Positions 48,307 to 59,101 of a stretch of DNA of 64,000 nt are shown one piece after another. The notes under the pieces were generated by a model. It saw nothing but the letters and a program-made list of their open reading frames with translations. It searched no databases and had not been told where the DNA came from. The position numbers and the translations under genes were made by a program. The stretch is from Asterella californica (taxonomy: Eukaryota; Streptophyta; Marchantiopsida; Marchantiales; Aytoniaceae): positions 18,290,001 to 18,354,000 of the forward strand of contig JAYKYS010000007.1 in NCBI GenBank assembly GCA_036924285.1. Direction: 5' to 3'. Position 1 is the first letter of the stretch, and the number at the start of each line of letters is the position of its first letter.

Positions 48307-49122
48307 GAAAGACTCATGAGAGAAGTCAGCCGACCACTACGTACAAGCTTCGATGTAACGTGGTCGGAGGTTGGATGTACTGCAGCCTGCTCCCGACCTC
48401 TACAGTAAACATCCAAATGGGTGTTGGGGTGCTTGGCACTTTGGGTACCTTTTTCCTCTTGTTCGGCTTGATGGTTCTTTTCATCTGTTTGCTATTCGCA
48501 ATGATAATCTATATATATATATAGGAAAAAAAATGGCAATCGTAATAACAAAGATCAAACTAATATTACGGATTTACGATTGATGTTCGGTTATAACGAT
48601 CAAGGAAAGACTTATGCTTGACTGGTTTTGTATATGTATTTTAGTTAAAAAAAGAATAAAGGATCATTTTTATTTTATTTTATTAATTTAAATTACTAAA
48701 ATACAAAATTCTATAACTAGACTTAGTTAGCTTGATTACAAATGATCGCTGTAATCACAAAACTCATAAGCAAAATATGTTAACTGATCCCTGTCTCGAT
48801 ATCCCAAAGATCATTCCATTAAGGAACATATCTATTTTATACGAATAAATATTTTTATATTTTTATAATTTATAATTATAATCTAACCTTTCCAAGAAAG
48901 AAATTAAAACATGAAATTAAAAGGCCTGCACATTCCCCCTCTTCCGAACGAGGAAGAAGAGGGTGATATGCATGCCTAACTAAATATACCAAACGGATGG
49001 GAAGGGGGAGTTTGGATGGTTACTACTGTAGAGGTCGAGAGCAGGCTGCAGTACATCCAACCTCCGACCACGTTACATCGGCTAACTGGCTAAGCCGGCC
49101 GGCTAACTTTTCTCATGAGTCT
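48307..49122. mobile_element. Inverted-repeat (foldback) element, about 0.8 kb
   Basis: Arms 48,307-48,417 and 49,011-49,122 are inverted copies. The inner 66 bp (48,351-48,416 against 49,012-49,080) differ by one substitution and a 3-base gap, including GATGTAACGTGGTCGGAGGT and ACTGCAGCCTGCTC. The outer parts share GAAAGACTCATGAG and continue less exactly. The 593-bp centre is AT-rich and contains a hairpin-family copy (about 48,890-48,975, CCCCCTCTTCC / GGAAGAAGAGGG). No transposase frame is present. A target-site duplication was not identified, so the true ends may lie further out. Confidence 0.65.
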
Positions 49123-50149
49123 TTCCCGGTTATGTTATACCGTCGGAATTCTTGCAAGAGACGCCCATTCGACTTTTCAGCATGAATTTACTCAGAGAGC
49201 CAGACAATAAGTAGGAAATTCTACTGGTAATAACACTTCCTTACCTGGTATTTTCCCGGGAGTTCACTACTTTTTCAAGAGTTTTTGGGGTGTAAAATTC
49301 AATGGGGGCCTGTTTAAATTACCATCAGAAAAATGTTAACATCATAATTTATTGACAAAATCAGTGATAACTAAGGAGCTGAGTAGTTAAGGTAACGATT
49401 CTAGGTGTGAAAAACAAAAAGTCGTACTGTGAACTGACAAAGGTGACCCTCGGCGATCCATAGTTCTGTATAAAGAGAACCGTCACTAATTATTGCTTTT
49501 TCCCGTTCTCTCGTAAAGAAAACTTTTCTTCTAGTTTAATTTTGACACACCTAATAGATTTCATTCAATTGGTATTCTTCCCGGAATCACGAATTCGGGC
49601 CGGACGTCGCCGAACACTGAGATTTCAAAATCGGCCTTAGCTCTAATGAGATTTCTACACAGCCGCCTTTGGCTTTCTATTTTAAGAATTTGAATTGAAG
49701 GACATAAGTGCAAATGACGTCGTATCTGAAATCTTGTTACGACTGAGCTTCTTGGACTTTTGTAGCAAGTAGCTTCTTCGGGCATTGAGTCGAGCTGGGT
49801 GTCGCACGTGAGCCATTACACGACCAAGTCCAGTGAGGCAGGCCCGATGACTGGACTCTGTGAAGATCGTGTGCTTTATGCCAGCTGGACGACGGCTCTC
49901 CTAAAGACAACTCCTTGCTATGTATTTACTTAGCTAACCATGGATTTGAAAAAGGAACCCCAGTTTGTCTTTTTAGTTTTTAGTTATACCACGATAGTGA
50001 AAACAAGAAAGAAGGGGAATTTTTGTCGAGTATTCTATTTATCGTATTTATCGTATTTACCGACTGTTAAACGACGGAAGGGACGAACGGAGTGGCTGTG
50101 AATCCCGGAATGGAATTTGGTTGTAATCGTTAGATCCAGATATATCGCT
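49123..50149. other. Spacer, no feature recognised
   Basis: Small frames only (for example 49,561-49,785 on minus, 74 codons). No domain, RNA gene or clear repeat is visible. Confidence 0.4.
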
Positions 50150-50420
50150 AACTCATGTGGGAAGCATCCTCATATCTTCAGATGGAGAGGGTGGTATGTT
50201 TAATTTTTTATACTGAAATGATTTATAATAAATTATTATTATTATTATTATTTAATATGAGTTTAAAAGTAGAGTCCCGGACTTATATTTTCTACAACGC
50301 ATGCTGTACTTATGAGTTTTCTTCAGACTCACATGCAGCTTGGTTCTTGTAATATTTAGTATTTACAGATTAGTTAAAACTAAAATTGTAGTTTAATCCA
50401 GAATTTACATCTACCATATA
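50150..50420 (+). repeat. Hairpin repeat, eroded copy with ATT microsatellite
   Basis: GGAAGCATCCTCATATCTTC, AGATGGAGAGGGTGGTATG and the late motif TACTTATGAGTTTTCTTCAG keep the family order, but the second hairpin is replaced by an (ATT)n run at about 50,232-50,250. Confidence 0.4.
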
Positions 50421-52145
50421 TACATATCTCTATAATGTAAACAGAAACATCAGAATAAACAAGGAAAAAATTATCAACAAATATCTCTAAAATGTTCCTT
50501 CATCCACTTTCAATATATATTCATACCCCGGTCTCTAATTTGCAGCAAAGGGGACGAGACGTACATGATCATATTTACCATGAATGTGGCACTAAATCTT
50601 CCTACAAGCACACGAAAATCTACCAGTCAATGATATGATCAGACATGGTCCATGCTTAGATAAGAGAGTATGATCAAGAAGATTCTGTTTCCTCCGGGAG
50701 GGAGCATCGTGTCTCTTATGATAGAAATCAAGCGTCCGGAGATAGGAGGAGTTGATAAGTTCCAACAAAAGAACAAAAGAAGAGTTATCATGACAAAATG
50801 CAATTACGAGCAACTACTAGACCGTTACGCAGTTCCTGTCTTCGTTTGGGTATATAGTTGAGTTGAGTAGTGAGGGAAAGCGCGGATCCCCAGTTGAGGT
50901 CGCGGCCAGTGCCAAGGTCCCGTCATGTGCGTCCGTCTCGTAGACGTACGCCTAGGTTGTGAAAATAGCCTCAGATACTCTCTACTGTACATAATAGCAT
51001 GAACCTATAATTTGGCGGCGGAAGTTGCATCCTGACAGTTTGTAGTGGCAGGAGAATTTCACACCACCTCGTGGTAAGCTTCCGTATAACTGACCACGCG
51101 TGGCCATGTACCTCGTAAGTTCGTAACATCGTTGTCACACTCCAGTCCAGGTGCTCTTGGCATGAGCTGTGAAGCGTAACAGTGAAGCTTCCTTCACCCT
51201 TGGCGGCCCTGCTCCAGGCTTTTCCCCAAAGCCCTCCCATTTTCTTTTCTCCGCTCACCGCCCAGCGCGGAATTTCGAATCTGATCTCGCGGGTCAAAGT
51301 CTGTCACCTCAGCAGTCCCCGCCGCACACATGATCGCAGCCGTTGAGATCGAACAATTCAAAGATTTGAATTGTGACAGTGGGATCACTGCCCTGCCTTT
51401 CTCAATCAGTCATCACATCAGGCACGCCGTCCAAGTGTGTCTCGTACTTGTCCAGCTTTCCTGTCTGTTCTGAGTCTCTCTCTCTCGTCCCTGCCTTGGG
51501 TCGTCGAAAGTTAAAAAGTGGACTGGCTTTCTCAGCGGTCGTTCCAAATAAACTCTTTCCTTGAGGAGGCTGGAAGTTGGTTCCGAAGTGTGAGCAGCAT
51601 TTTGGAGTGACTGCTGTCACGGTTTCTGTTCTCTTTCCGAAAGTGTTGGACGTAATCCGAGTTGCTTCAACTCCGACTGCTTCATCTAATACTAGGCGAT
51701 GTCTCGCGCTGCAAGTTTACAGCCAGCGAGAAAGTGGCCAGAAAGAGAAAGGAACGTTGCAATGGACAGAATTCGACAAGGTAGGTGCTCAGGGTATCTG
51801 AGGTTACGCGGACTTGGTCGCTTTTGCTATCTTCAGAGAAGCAGGAGTGTTCTTTTTCAGATGTTTTCTTTTCTGTCTCTAAGTTGCTCTGTTTCGATGC
51901 AGGTCAATAGCAACTGTCATTTGACCCTGATGTCGTTTCCCTTGGATGCTGTGACGGGAAATTTGTGGTCCACAGGTAGCTCTTATTATGTGGGGTCCAA
52001 TCGACTGCTCAACAGAGAACTGCAGTGTAGTGTTCGTTGTCCGCAATTTTGCTAGGACAGACCTCTGCTTACAAAGAAGTTTTCGGGCAGCATAACAAGA
52101 ACTTTAGCATCCCTTTAAGCGGGTTTACGGCTCAAAATTGTGATC
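50421..52145 (+). promoter_or_regulatory. Upstream and leader region of NSE4
   Basis: The AT-rich DNA changes to GC-richer, CT-rich sequence at about 50,870, which suits a promoter and leader. An ATG-started frame at 51,699-52,055 and shorter ones before it would be upstream ORFs. A good donor, GACAAG|GTAGGT, at about 51,779 suggests a leader intron, with the main start in the next exon. No TATA box can be chosen with confidence. Confidence 0.35.
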
Positions 52146-54311
52146 ATGTACGCGACGGTGAAGCGAGAACGGTCGAGCAGAGCGCGACCAAGCCGAGTAA
52201 GAAATCAAGATGCTGTCGGAGAGCCTCAGACCCCTCATATGGATATTCACGAGCAGCGGCGGAAATTGCGTTCTCGCTATCGGGATCTTAAAAATTCTTT
52301 CGCAGGTAATCTACCGATTCCTGCTCTTCAAGAACACGGGGTGGCAGGTGACAGGAATTTTCGTAGTCATGTTTTTGGCCATCCTTGGTCTGCAGTCGCT
52401 ACTTCTGTGCTCTCTACCAGTGGGCGATTCTCTTTCTTCCATTCAGGGCAAGTTTACTGCGGGGCTTTTTATGAAACACTGTTCGCTCTCTTTCTACGCC
52501 GTATTGTAATTTCCCACGCTAGTTCAATCTACAGAGCAACCGAATTTGGATTTAGTTCTTGGGCCGATGTAACTTTAACTTGTATCTCTACAGATGGCAA
52601 AGACGAGATGGTACACTCGAATTCTTCAAAGTTCAACGAGCTTGTTGATCAGATGGAGAGCCTGCACCGGCTTGGTTAGTTCCCTACCTCCAGTGCTTGC
52701 TTGACTGGAAGGATTTTATTGGACATGCTTAGGTTGCTTGGTAAGAAATTTCCTTTGGTAATGGGCCTAGTCTGCAGTTTATGGCGGGTGGCTAAAAACT
52801 TATAATTCGCATCGTATGGACGTATAATCTTCGGCAGTGGAGAAGCCTCGGGAGCAGATCGCAGATGCAGATCTCTTTCTTGACATCACAACTGGACTTC
52901 TTGAAGTGGCCAAGGGTGCGCGTTGCAAGAATGGAATGTCTCCCGCTGAATTCGTCGGTGCAATTATGCACAACTTTGGGGGAACCTCGGTGGACTGGAA
53001 TTTCCTCGGTAACGAAACTGGTGGAATTTTCTGTGAAGCTCCTGGTGTGTTTACTATGTAAGTTTCCCCATTACCATTCATCCTCCAAGATGAGTTCAAC
53101 TGTTACTTTCCGCGCTCCTCCGGAACCTCCTCAGTCGCAGAGGACACAATGGTCTGAGTCGTTGAACGGTTATGGTTGATGTGGCTGCCTGTCGATTGTT
53201 TAGTTTTGTGGAAGGCGCTGAGTTTGGTTTGTTGGTGCTGCGTGCTCAGTGTTACCACGTGATATAAGCTGATTCAGATTATTAGACAGCAGTTTCCCGC
53301 GATTCTAAGATGGTTGCTGTGCAGGCTTGGTCCTATGGATGTCGAAGTGAAGCAGAGGAAAGTGCAGGAGAGAAGGAAACGAGACAAGCCAACACAAAAA
53401 ACTCGAGTTCAGGAGGTAGAGATGAGGGCTAGAATCGGTTATTGTTTTGTGTTTCCCTCGTGTAGGATCTATCCACAATGCTGATTACTGTGATACTTAC
53501 TTATGTTGCTTATGTTTGTTTGTCAGGTGAAGGAAGGTGATGAAGGGCAAGAATGTAGTGAAACCGACGCCAACATGTTAATCATGTTCAAATTACTGAG
53601 CAAGTACCCAGATGTCGAGCTGGATCGACTTGTACTCAACAGACGTTCCTTTTCTCAAACTGTAGAAAATATCTTTTGTATGTCCTTTCTGGTGAAGGAT
53701 GGTCGAGCGGAGATTAAGATCAAAGATGGGCGACATTTCGTAGGTACTTCCGAAGTCTCTTATTATAACTTCATTCTAGTCACTAGTAGGTGACAAGTGA
53801 ACTTCCAGAAGATTTACTCGTAATCTGGAGATCGTTGTTGTCAGTACCCGTCTTCAGTATCGCTAGCATTTTGGCAAATGTTCTTATTCTGTTTTTCTGC
53901 AGTGCCGCGAAATGCTCCGAGTCATGAAGAACGTGGGTATGGGCAAGGTCTTGTTCACAATACGCAGTTTGTCTTCCGATTTGACTTCAAGGACTGGATG
54001 GTACGTGCTTTTCTCCGTACATTTTGCAAATATATGGTTGGTTCATCCGAATGGCGGGCCGGAGTGTAATTCTTCTGTATCTGGCCCTGCAGTTCATGAA
54101 ACAGTCCGTCCAAGAAGGCACGGAACTGATGCCCCACCGAGGGAACGCGGAGGAGAACGTTCCTGTCACTAAGACAATTAGAACCCCTATCAGGAAAACT
54201 TCTCGGAACAGAGCACGAGAAACTCCGGTGCATGAAGCGCCATCTGACGAGGATGATACAGTTCTGGCACGGGAGAAAATACGCAGTCCATTGCTGAGCA
54301 GATTAGTCTGA
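52146..54311 (+). CDS. NSE4: NSE4, kleisin subunit of the SMC5/6 complex
   Basis: Nse4 bridges the SMC5 and SMC6 heads and, with Nse1 and Nse3, serves DNA repair and chromosome maintenance (family knowledge). Seven exons: 52146-52305, 52594-52674, 52838-53057, 53325-53415, 53527-53743, 53903-54000, 54093-54311; 1,086 nt, 361 aa. N-terminal kleisin part: EQRRKLRSRYRDLKNSFA (36-53), VDQMESLHRLVEKPREQIAD. Middle: MSPAEFVGAIMHNFGGTSVD, then GPMDVEVKQRKVQERRKR. C-terminal winged-helix part: RRSFSQTVENIFCMSFLVKD, VPRNAPSHEERGYG, FVFRFDFKDWM and GTELMPHR. The length is close to plant NSE4 proteins (about 400 aa). The start MYATVKRERSS resembles the basic start of Arabidopsis NSE4A, which is why this ATG was chosen over upstream ones. 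All introns are GT-AG. Confidence 0.93.
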
Positions 54312-56911
54312 TGTAGATACCCGGAGATTGCACTCTATGTGAAGACCCCTGTGAGTGACTAATGATTTTCAAGTCCGGGGTTTGTCGTTGTAATATGTGT
54401 CAAGGATAGAGTCTGTACATTAGACAAAAACCCTTTGTTAAGTTATATCAAGTCCAGTGGAATATGAGGTTTTGCGGACAGGGACAGTAGATACCTTAAT
54501 GGCTGTAAATACTCGGGGCCGTCCCTTGCTATCATGTATCGAAGCATTATACAGAGTTTTTCCATCTGACTGGGCACGGTGCAAAGGTTATTTTCGCTAG
54601 TCAACCCGGTTGAGTATGAAGTAAGTTCACTGGCGTCCTTAATTGCAAAGGCAGTTCATTGTCATCCCAGTACACCCTTCTGGGCTGCAGTGCTATCATT
54701 GATTTCTTCTGAGCAGCCTAAACGTCATAGGCTAGATCCTAGCCATACAGTCGACTGGGCAGTCGAACCTAATTAGCAGCGAAGCAATCTTACTTTCGTT
54801 CTCGAGGTCTGCATTTTGGGATTTCTGTTGTGGTATCGTTGAAGGTTTCCACATTTGGGGAACCCCCGCGTCTGTGCTACTTCTCCATAGTCGGAAGGCA
54901 AATAAGATCCAGTTTTGATACGTTTATGTATAGTGGATGTTGTTACCCTAAACTTCGACTACCTCCCGTCTTGTAGACCATGGATGTGCGCTTTCATTGG
55001 CCACCGATATGAAAATATATTGTATTTTTGCACGGTTGTCCGGTTAAGCACAGTATCTACGTCCTTGTCAGAGCCTCATTGAATTCTTCCTGGTGTGGAG
55101 AAGGATCGAATTTCCTGAAACTTCATGTAGTTCAGTTCCATCAACGGAAATTGCTGTCCAGCAGCGACACTGAAACAGTAACTCATAGTGATGAGAAATG
55201 CGGTTGCTCCTACCAGTCTAGATAGAAATCATGATTGTACTAGAAGACTTACGTCTCAGAGTTCATGCCTTGTGTTCGTAAACTAGCTTGTCGGTCGCTG
55301 TAGTTTTTGAACCCCAAGTGTGTGAGAACAATATTTCTGTCCAGCTTACATATATCTTTGTGGCTTCGATAATTTACTTGGTGAGAGTAGTCTACGCACT
55401 GTGGCTCCAAGGGTCTTACTAGTCCCTTCTTATTCGTGTTTCTCCAGCCAGTTTCAAGTTCAGTTTCCAAGACCAAGACTACCTTCCCAGGTACCGCCGC
55501 CAACAAGCACTTATCAACTGACTGGATCACCTGGAATTTTCCTTCACCATTCCCTGTAATCCAGGGCATGGATCGCAGGGCTTGGATCTCTCACCTATTC
55601 GGACTATTGACAGGGGTAGAAGGACCCGCTTGTCCTTGCTATACCGACTGTGTAGTGGAAGTACCCCTCATGATAAAGTAAAGCAATAACATGCAAACGC
55701 TCTCTGATCCTTCGTATTTCGGTGGACGTCCTCAGACCCGATCCCTAGCGCACACTTCTCTTCCGCTTACACACTGTAAGGTCGAAACTGGAAATCCCTA
55801 AGGCGGTTAAACGAAACTGCACCGTGGACGATACCTTCTTTACACTCCCTGAGTCCCTGAGACCGTAAATCCTTAATCCAAGCACTTCATCGAGTGCTTC
55901 ATTGGGTCGCGTTTTCCCCTTCTTCGAGTGATTTTCCCTTGTACATAGTACTCCTTCCAGTGTCTTTTCATATGCATACCGTGGCGACGATACTGAATTG
56001 ATACTCTGGACAGGAACTGCAATTACGATGCACTCCGAAGCCATTTTGTCTCCGATGATGTCTCGTAATATTAAGGGTTTCAAACATATTGACTGTGCGG
56101 TAAGGTCTATTGTCCATGGAAGCAGAACGGACCGGGGTAGTCATAATTTAAATGGAATCATAAAGTATCTCGATAGATTTCTAATCTCAATTCAAATCAA
56201 CGAGACCTCGTGCAGCCATGGACTAAAACGATCCAGTCAGTGACTGAATGACAGACACTCTCGACAGATGCTCATCAAACTAGACCGTCTGAGTTTGTCC
56301 CGAGACATTAGGGGTTTCAAACATAACCTCGTGGTGAGTCACGTGCATGTCCTTGTTGACTCGTGACGAATTCCACGGGCTAGTCCGACGAGCACCTGTG
56401 TCGAGGGTGCTCGTCATTCGATCATGGACTGGTTAGTCCATGGCCATGTTTGCCATTGATTTGTTTCCGTGGCAGAAAGCGATGGATTTTTGTTGCAGAG
56501 TCTTGTCTGTATTACGGACCCCTATGTTTGAAACCCCTATTACAGACAATCCCGTGATTCACCGCGGGACTATGTTTGAAATCCCCTATTGACACCGTCC
56601 AGTTCCAGCTGAAATGATCTGTTAGCCCTAAATCGAGGGTAGGAGTTGACGGGACAAAGTAAGTAACATGTCCATCCGCTTCCCCAGTGCCCACATCTTT
56701 ACTCCAGCATGCGACTGGAACCCGTGCGAACTCCCAGCGATCGAACCCATTCGGCTGCCTCCTGCGCCTCACATAGTCAGGACTCCAGCTAGCCTTCCCG
56801 TCTCCCAACCACCGTGCCTGCTTCAGGTAACGCGGGCTTCGGCTGTCTGTCGTCAGACTAATTTCACGACTCGGAAGGCGCTCCATGCCTCCAACTTCGG
56901 CATGCCGCGAA
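54312..56911. other. NSE4 3' flank and relic DNA
   Basis: The first part is presumably NSE4 3' UTR. On the minus strand, frames of 106 codons (55,249-55,569) and 112 codons (55,745-56,083) have protein-like composition but no domain I recognise, and may be remnants of one mobile element. The last 600 bp carry four copies of a short motif, listed separately. Confidence 0.3.
56073..56589. repeat. Four copies of a GGGGTTTCAAACATA motif in two orientations
   Basis: Direct copies at 56,073-56,088 (AAGGGTTTCAAACATA) and 56,309-56,324 (ATTAGGGGTTTCAAACATA); inverted copies at 56,522-56,540 (CTATGTTTGAAACCCCTAT) and 56,570-56,589 (CTATGTTTGAAATCCCCTAT). The arrangement, two forward then two reverse within about 520 bp, suggests remnants of inverted terminal repeats. 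Confidence 0.6.
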
Positions 56912-57855
56912 TGTAACACCTTTTGCTTTTTCCCCAAACCAGATGGCATTCGGGCAGTGATTAATCAAAAGTGGCAGCTGCATGGCACAAGGCAGGCTCA
57001 AGAGACTAGATAAAAGAGTGTCGTGAACCCTAAAGGAGGCCATTCTCAATTTTTCAGTTTTGGAGAGAGCACTCTTGGTAGTGAGGGAGGAGACTGTATT
57101 TTCAGTGTAGTATACATTGCCTTTGAGGTCAGAAATCAGGAGCTAGAACTGATGCACATCAAGCTCCTTGGAGAGCAGATTTGAAGAGGGACCTTGAGAG
57201 CAGACTTGGGGTGTTGATTAGGGGAGCTGACTTGGGGTCTGATCTGTTGAGTAACAGAAATCAGGGCGTTCAGAGTGAAATTAGGTTCTCTGGTGAAGTC
57301 TTAGTTCTGGAGTTGCTGAGTAGTGAAGGATTGCCGGTCCAAGAGCGCTGCGTGACCTTGTCAGCAAGTAATGCCATGTAATGTATATGAGCCCGTGACT
57401 TTCTCCATTCTGATAATTAGGCTTGAGTTGTGTGCCAGAACTGAGTTGGGCGCATCTGGTGTCGTGTTGACTTTATTTCGGTGTAATTGCTTTGCCTTCC
57501 TACTTCCTAGCATCTACTAGGTCTCCTAGTCTTGGCGGTTGCTCCTTGTGGGTCCTGGCGTTCCGACTTGATCACCAGTAGTGGAAGCGCTGCCCAAATT
57601 TTATGCAACCCAGGTCTAGAATAGTTCCACCTGTATTTAGCAACCTAAGATTGACCAGAGACCTACAAAAGACTAGTTGGTTATTCAAAACCCGTTCAAC
57701 AGTTATCAAATCCTCGGTGCTCATTAGTGGATAGTTTAACGAACTGGATCTGGAGACACAAATAAAGTATACAGGTCTCTAGGGAGGTTCACGTTCGGCA
57801 GTTCATTGGTTAGAGATTAAGGAATCTGTTCCGAGATCTGCGGTAGAACGTTACA
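56912..57855 (+). repeat. 5' LTR of the chromovirus (944 bp)
   Basis: It begins TGTAACACC and ends GTTACA, giving the short inverted ends TGTAAC/GTTACA and the usual TG...CA. Over the 913 bp also present in the 3' LTR there are four substitutions and no gaps. A TATA-like GATAAAAG lies at about 57,009 and an AATAAA at 57,761. A 66-codon frame at 57,181-57,381 is identical in both LTRs simply because the LTRs are. Confidence 0.93.
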
Positions 57856-57857
57856 GT

Positions 57858-57874
57858 TGGTATCAGAGCAGGCT
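57858..57874 (+). other. Primer-binding site, initiator methionine tRNA
   Basis: TGGTATCAGAGC, two bases after the LTR end, is complementary to the 3' end of plant initiator tRNA-Met, the usual primer for plant Ty3/gypsy and Ty1/copia elements. Confidence 0.9.
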
Positions 57875-57905
57875 CAAGTTGAGTCTTAGCTAAACACCAT
57901 CGACA

Positions 57906-59101
57906 ATGGAGGCTGTGTCGACCGAGTTGGACGAGATGAAAGCATTGCTGAGAGAGTTGGAAGGCCGACTTGAGCAAGTGGAAGCTGAGAACAAGGTGCT
58001 GAAGGCGGATCTAACTCAAGCAAAAGTGACACAAGAAAAAGAAGCGGAGGTCCCTGTACTGCAAATCGAGCAAGTCAAGGATTTCGCACTACCAGGTGAA
58101 GGAGCAGTTGATATTGCTCAAGCAGATAAGAATGAAGATGGATCACAGAAGGTGCAAGAGAATGTTGCAGAAGGCAGCTCGGTCAAAGAAGGGCACAAGC
58201 GGAAAGTGAAGTGGGCTGAACCAGCGACACCATCAGCCTTCAACGGTGAGAAAAGCTTTTCCAAGTTTGAGTTATGGGTTACTGAGATGGAGAATTACTT
58301 GGAGAATTTCGATGAGCGCAGCTGGTTCACCTATGCTGTTAGTAGACTGGAAGGAGAGGCTAAGGAATGGTATGGAGGTCAACAGCGGATGAGGAGTTTG
58401 AACGGTACAACTCTTATGTCCACTTGGCCGGAGCTGAAGGATGAACTCAGAAGACATCTGGTACCGGTGGATGAAGCTACACAGTTTCGGCTGGAGCTCA
58501 TTCATCTGAGACAGACAGGAAGTATCAGACAGTACCTCCAGCGATTTTCTGAGTTGGTTACTCGTTTGCACATGGTGGATCGCACCGACTTGCTGTTTCA
58601 CTTGAAGAAAGGTCTGCAGGGTTTCTATGCTAGTGTGTTTGATAGCTGGGTTATGTTTCACAAGTCCGAGGACATGCAAGACTTGTTTGCATTTCTGGAA
58701 GCAGCAGAGAACACTAGAGAACGTAATTACACCGTGCAGCCCTCCAAGTTTCAGCGTGGAACAAGTGGTGGCGAGCCTAGTAGAGGATTTTGGCGCAATC
58801 CTCAAGGACAGATAACGTCCTCTCAGAGTAGAGGTGGTAGAGGACGTGGTGTGGAAGATTTGGTGCAGCGGGAAGGAGGTTTCCTCGTGGATCTCAACAG
58901 CAAGGAGTTTCTCGTGGTCCTACTCAGACACGACCTACTGGATCCTATGCATCCAATGCAGGATCCAACCAAGCTTCGACTTCAGGTGCTAGGAGCAGTG
59001 GAGCTAGCAGTGCTACACCTTCAAGGACGATCATCTGCTTTTGATGCGGACGGGACAGTCATATCGCTCGTGATTGTCCTCAACGTTCAACAACGAGCAA
59101 C
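57906..59101 (+). pseudogene. gag: gag of the chromovirus, with a frameshift and a stop in the zinc knuckle
   Basis: The ATG at 57,906 follows the leader directly. A coiled-coil N-terminus (about residues 1-45) precedes the retrotransposon Gag core (FSKFELWVTEMENYLENF, WYGGQQRMRSL, YLQRFSELVTRLHMVDRTD). Near 58,850, in a GTGGTGTGG run, the frame that continues as the Ser/Gly/Gln-rich linker changes from that of the ATG to that of pol, most simply by a small indel. In the pol frame the CCHC knuckle reads CF-stop-CGRDSHIARDC, with TGA at 59,039-59,041. The nucleocapsid protein would therefore be incomplete. Confidence 0.85.

Noticed and set aside
57181..57381. 66-codon frame present twice as a conserved small protein
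   Set aside because: It is identical at 63,357-63,557 only because both lie in the two LTRs of one element.
58272..58805. 177-codon minus-strand frame in the chromovirus
   Set aside because: Antisense shadow of gag; similar shadows lie opposite pol.
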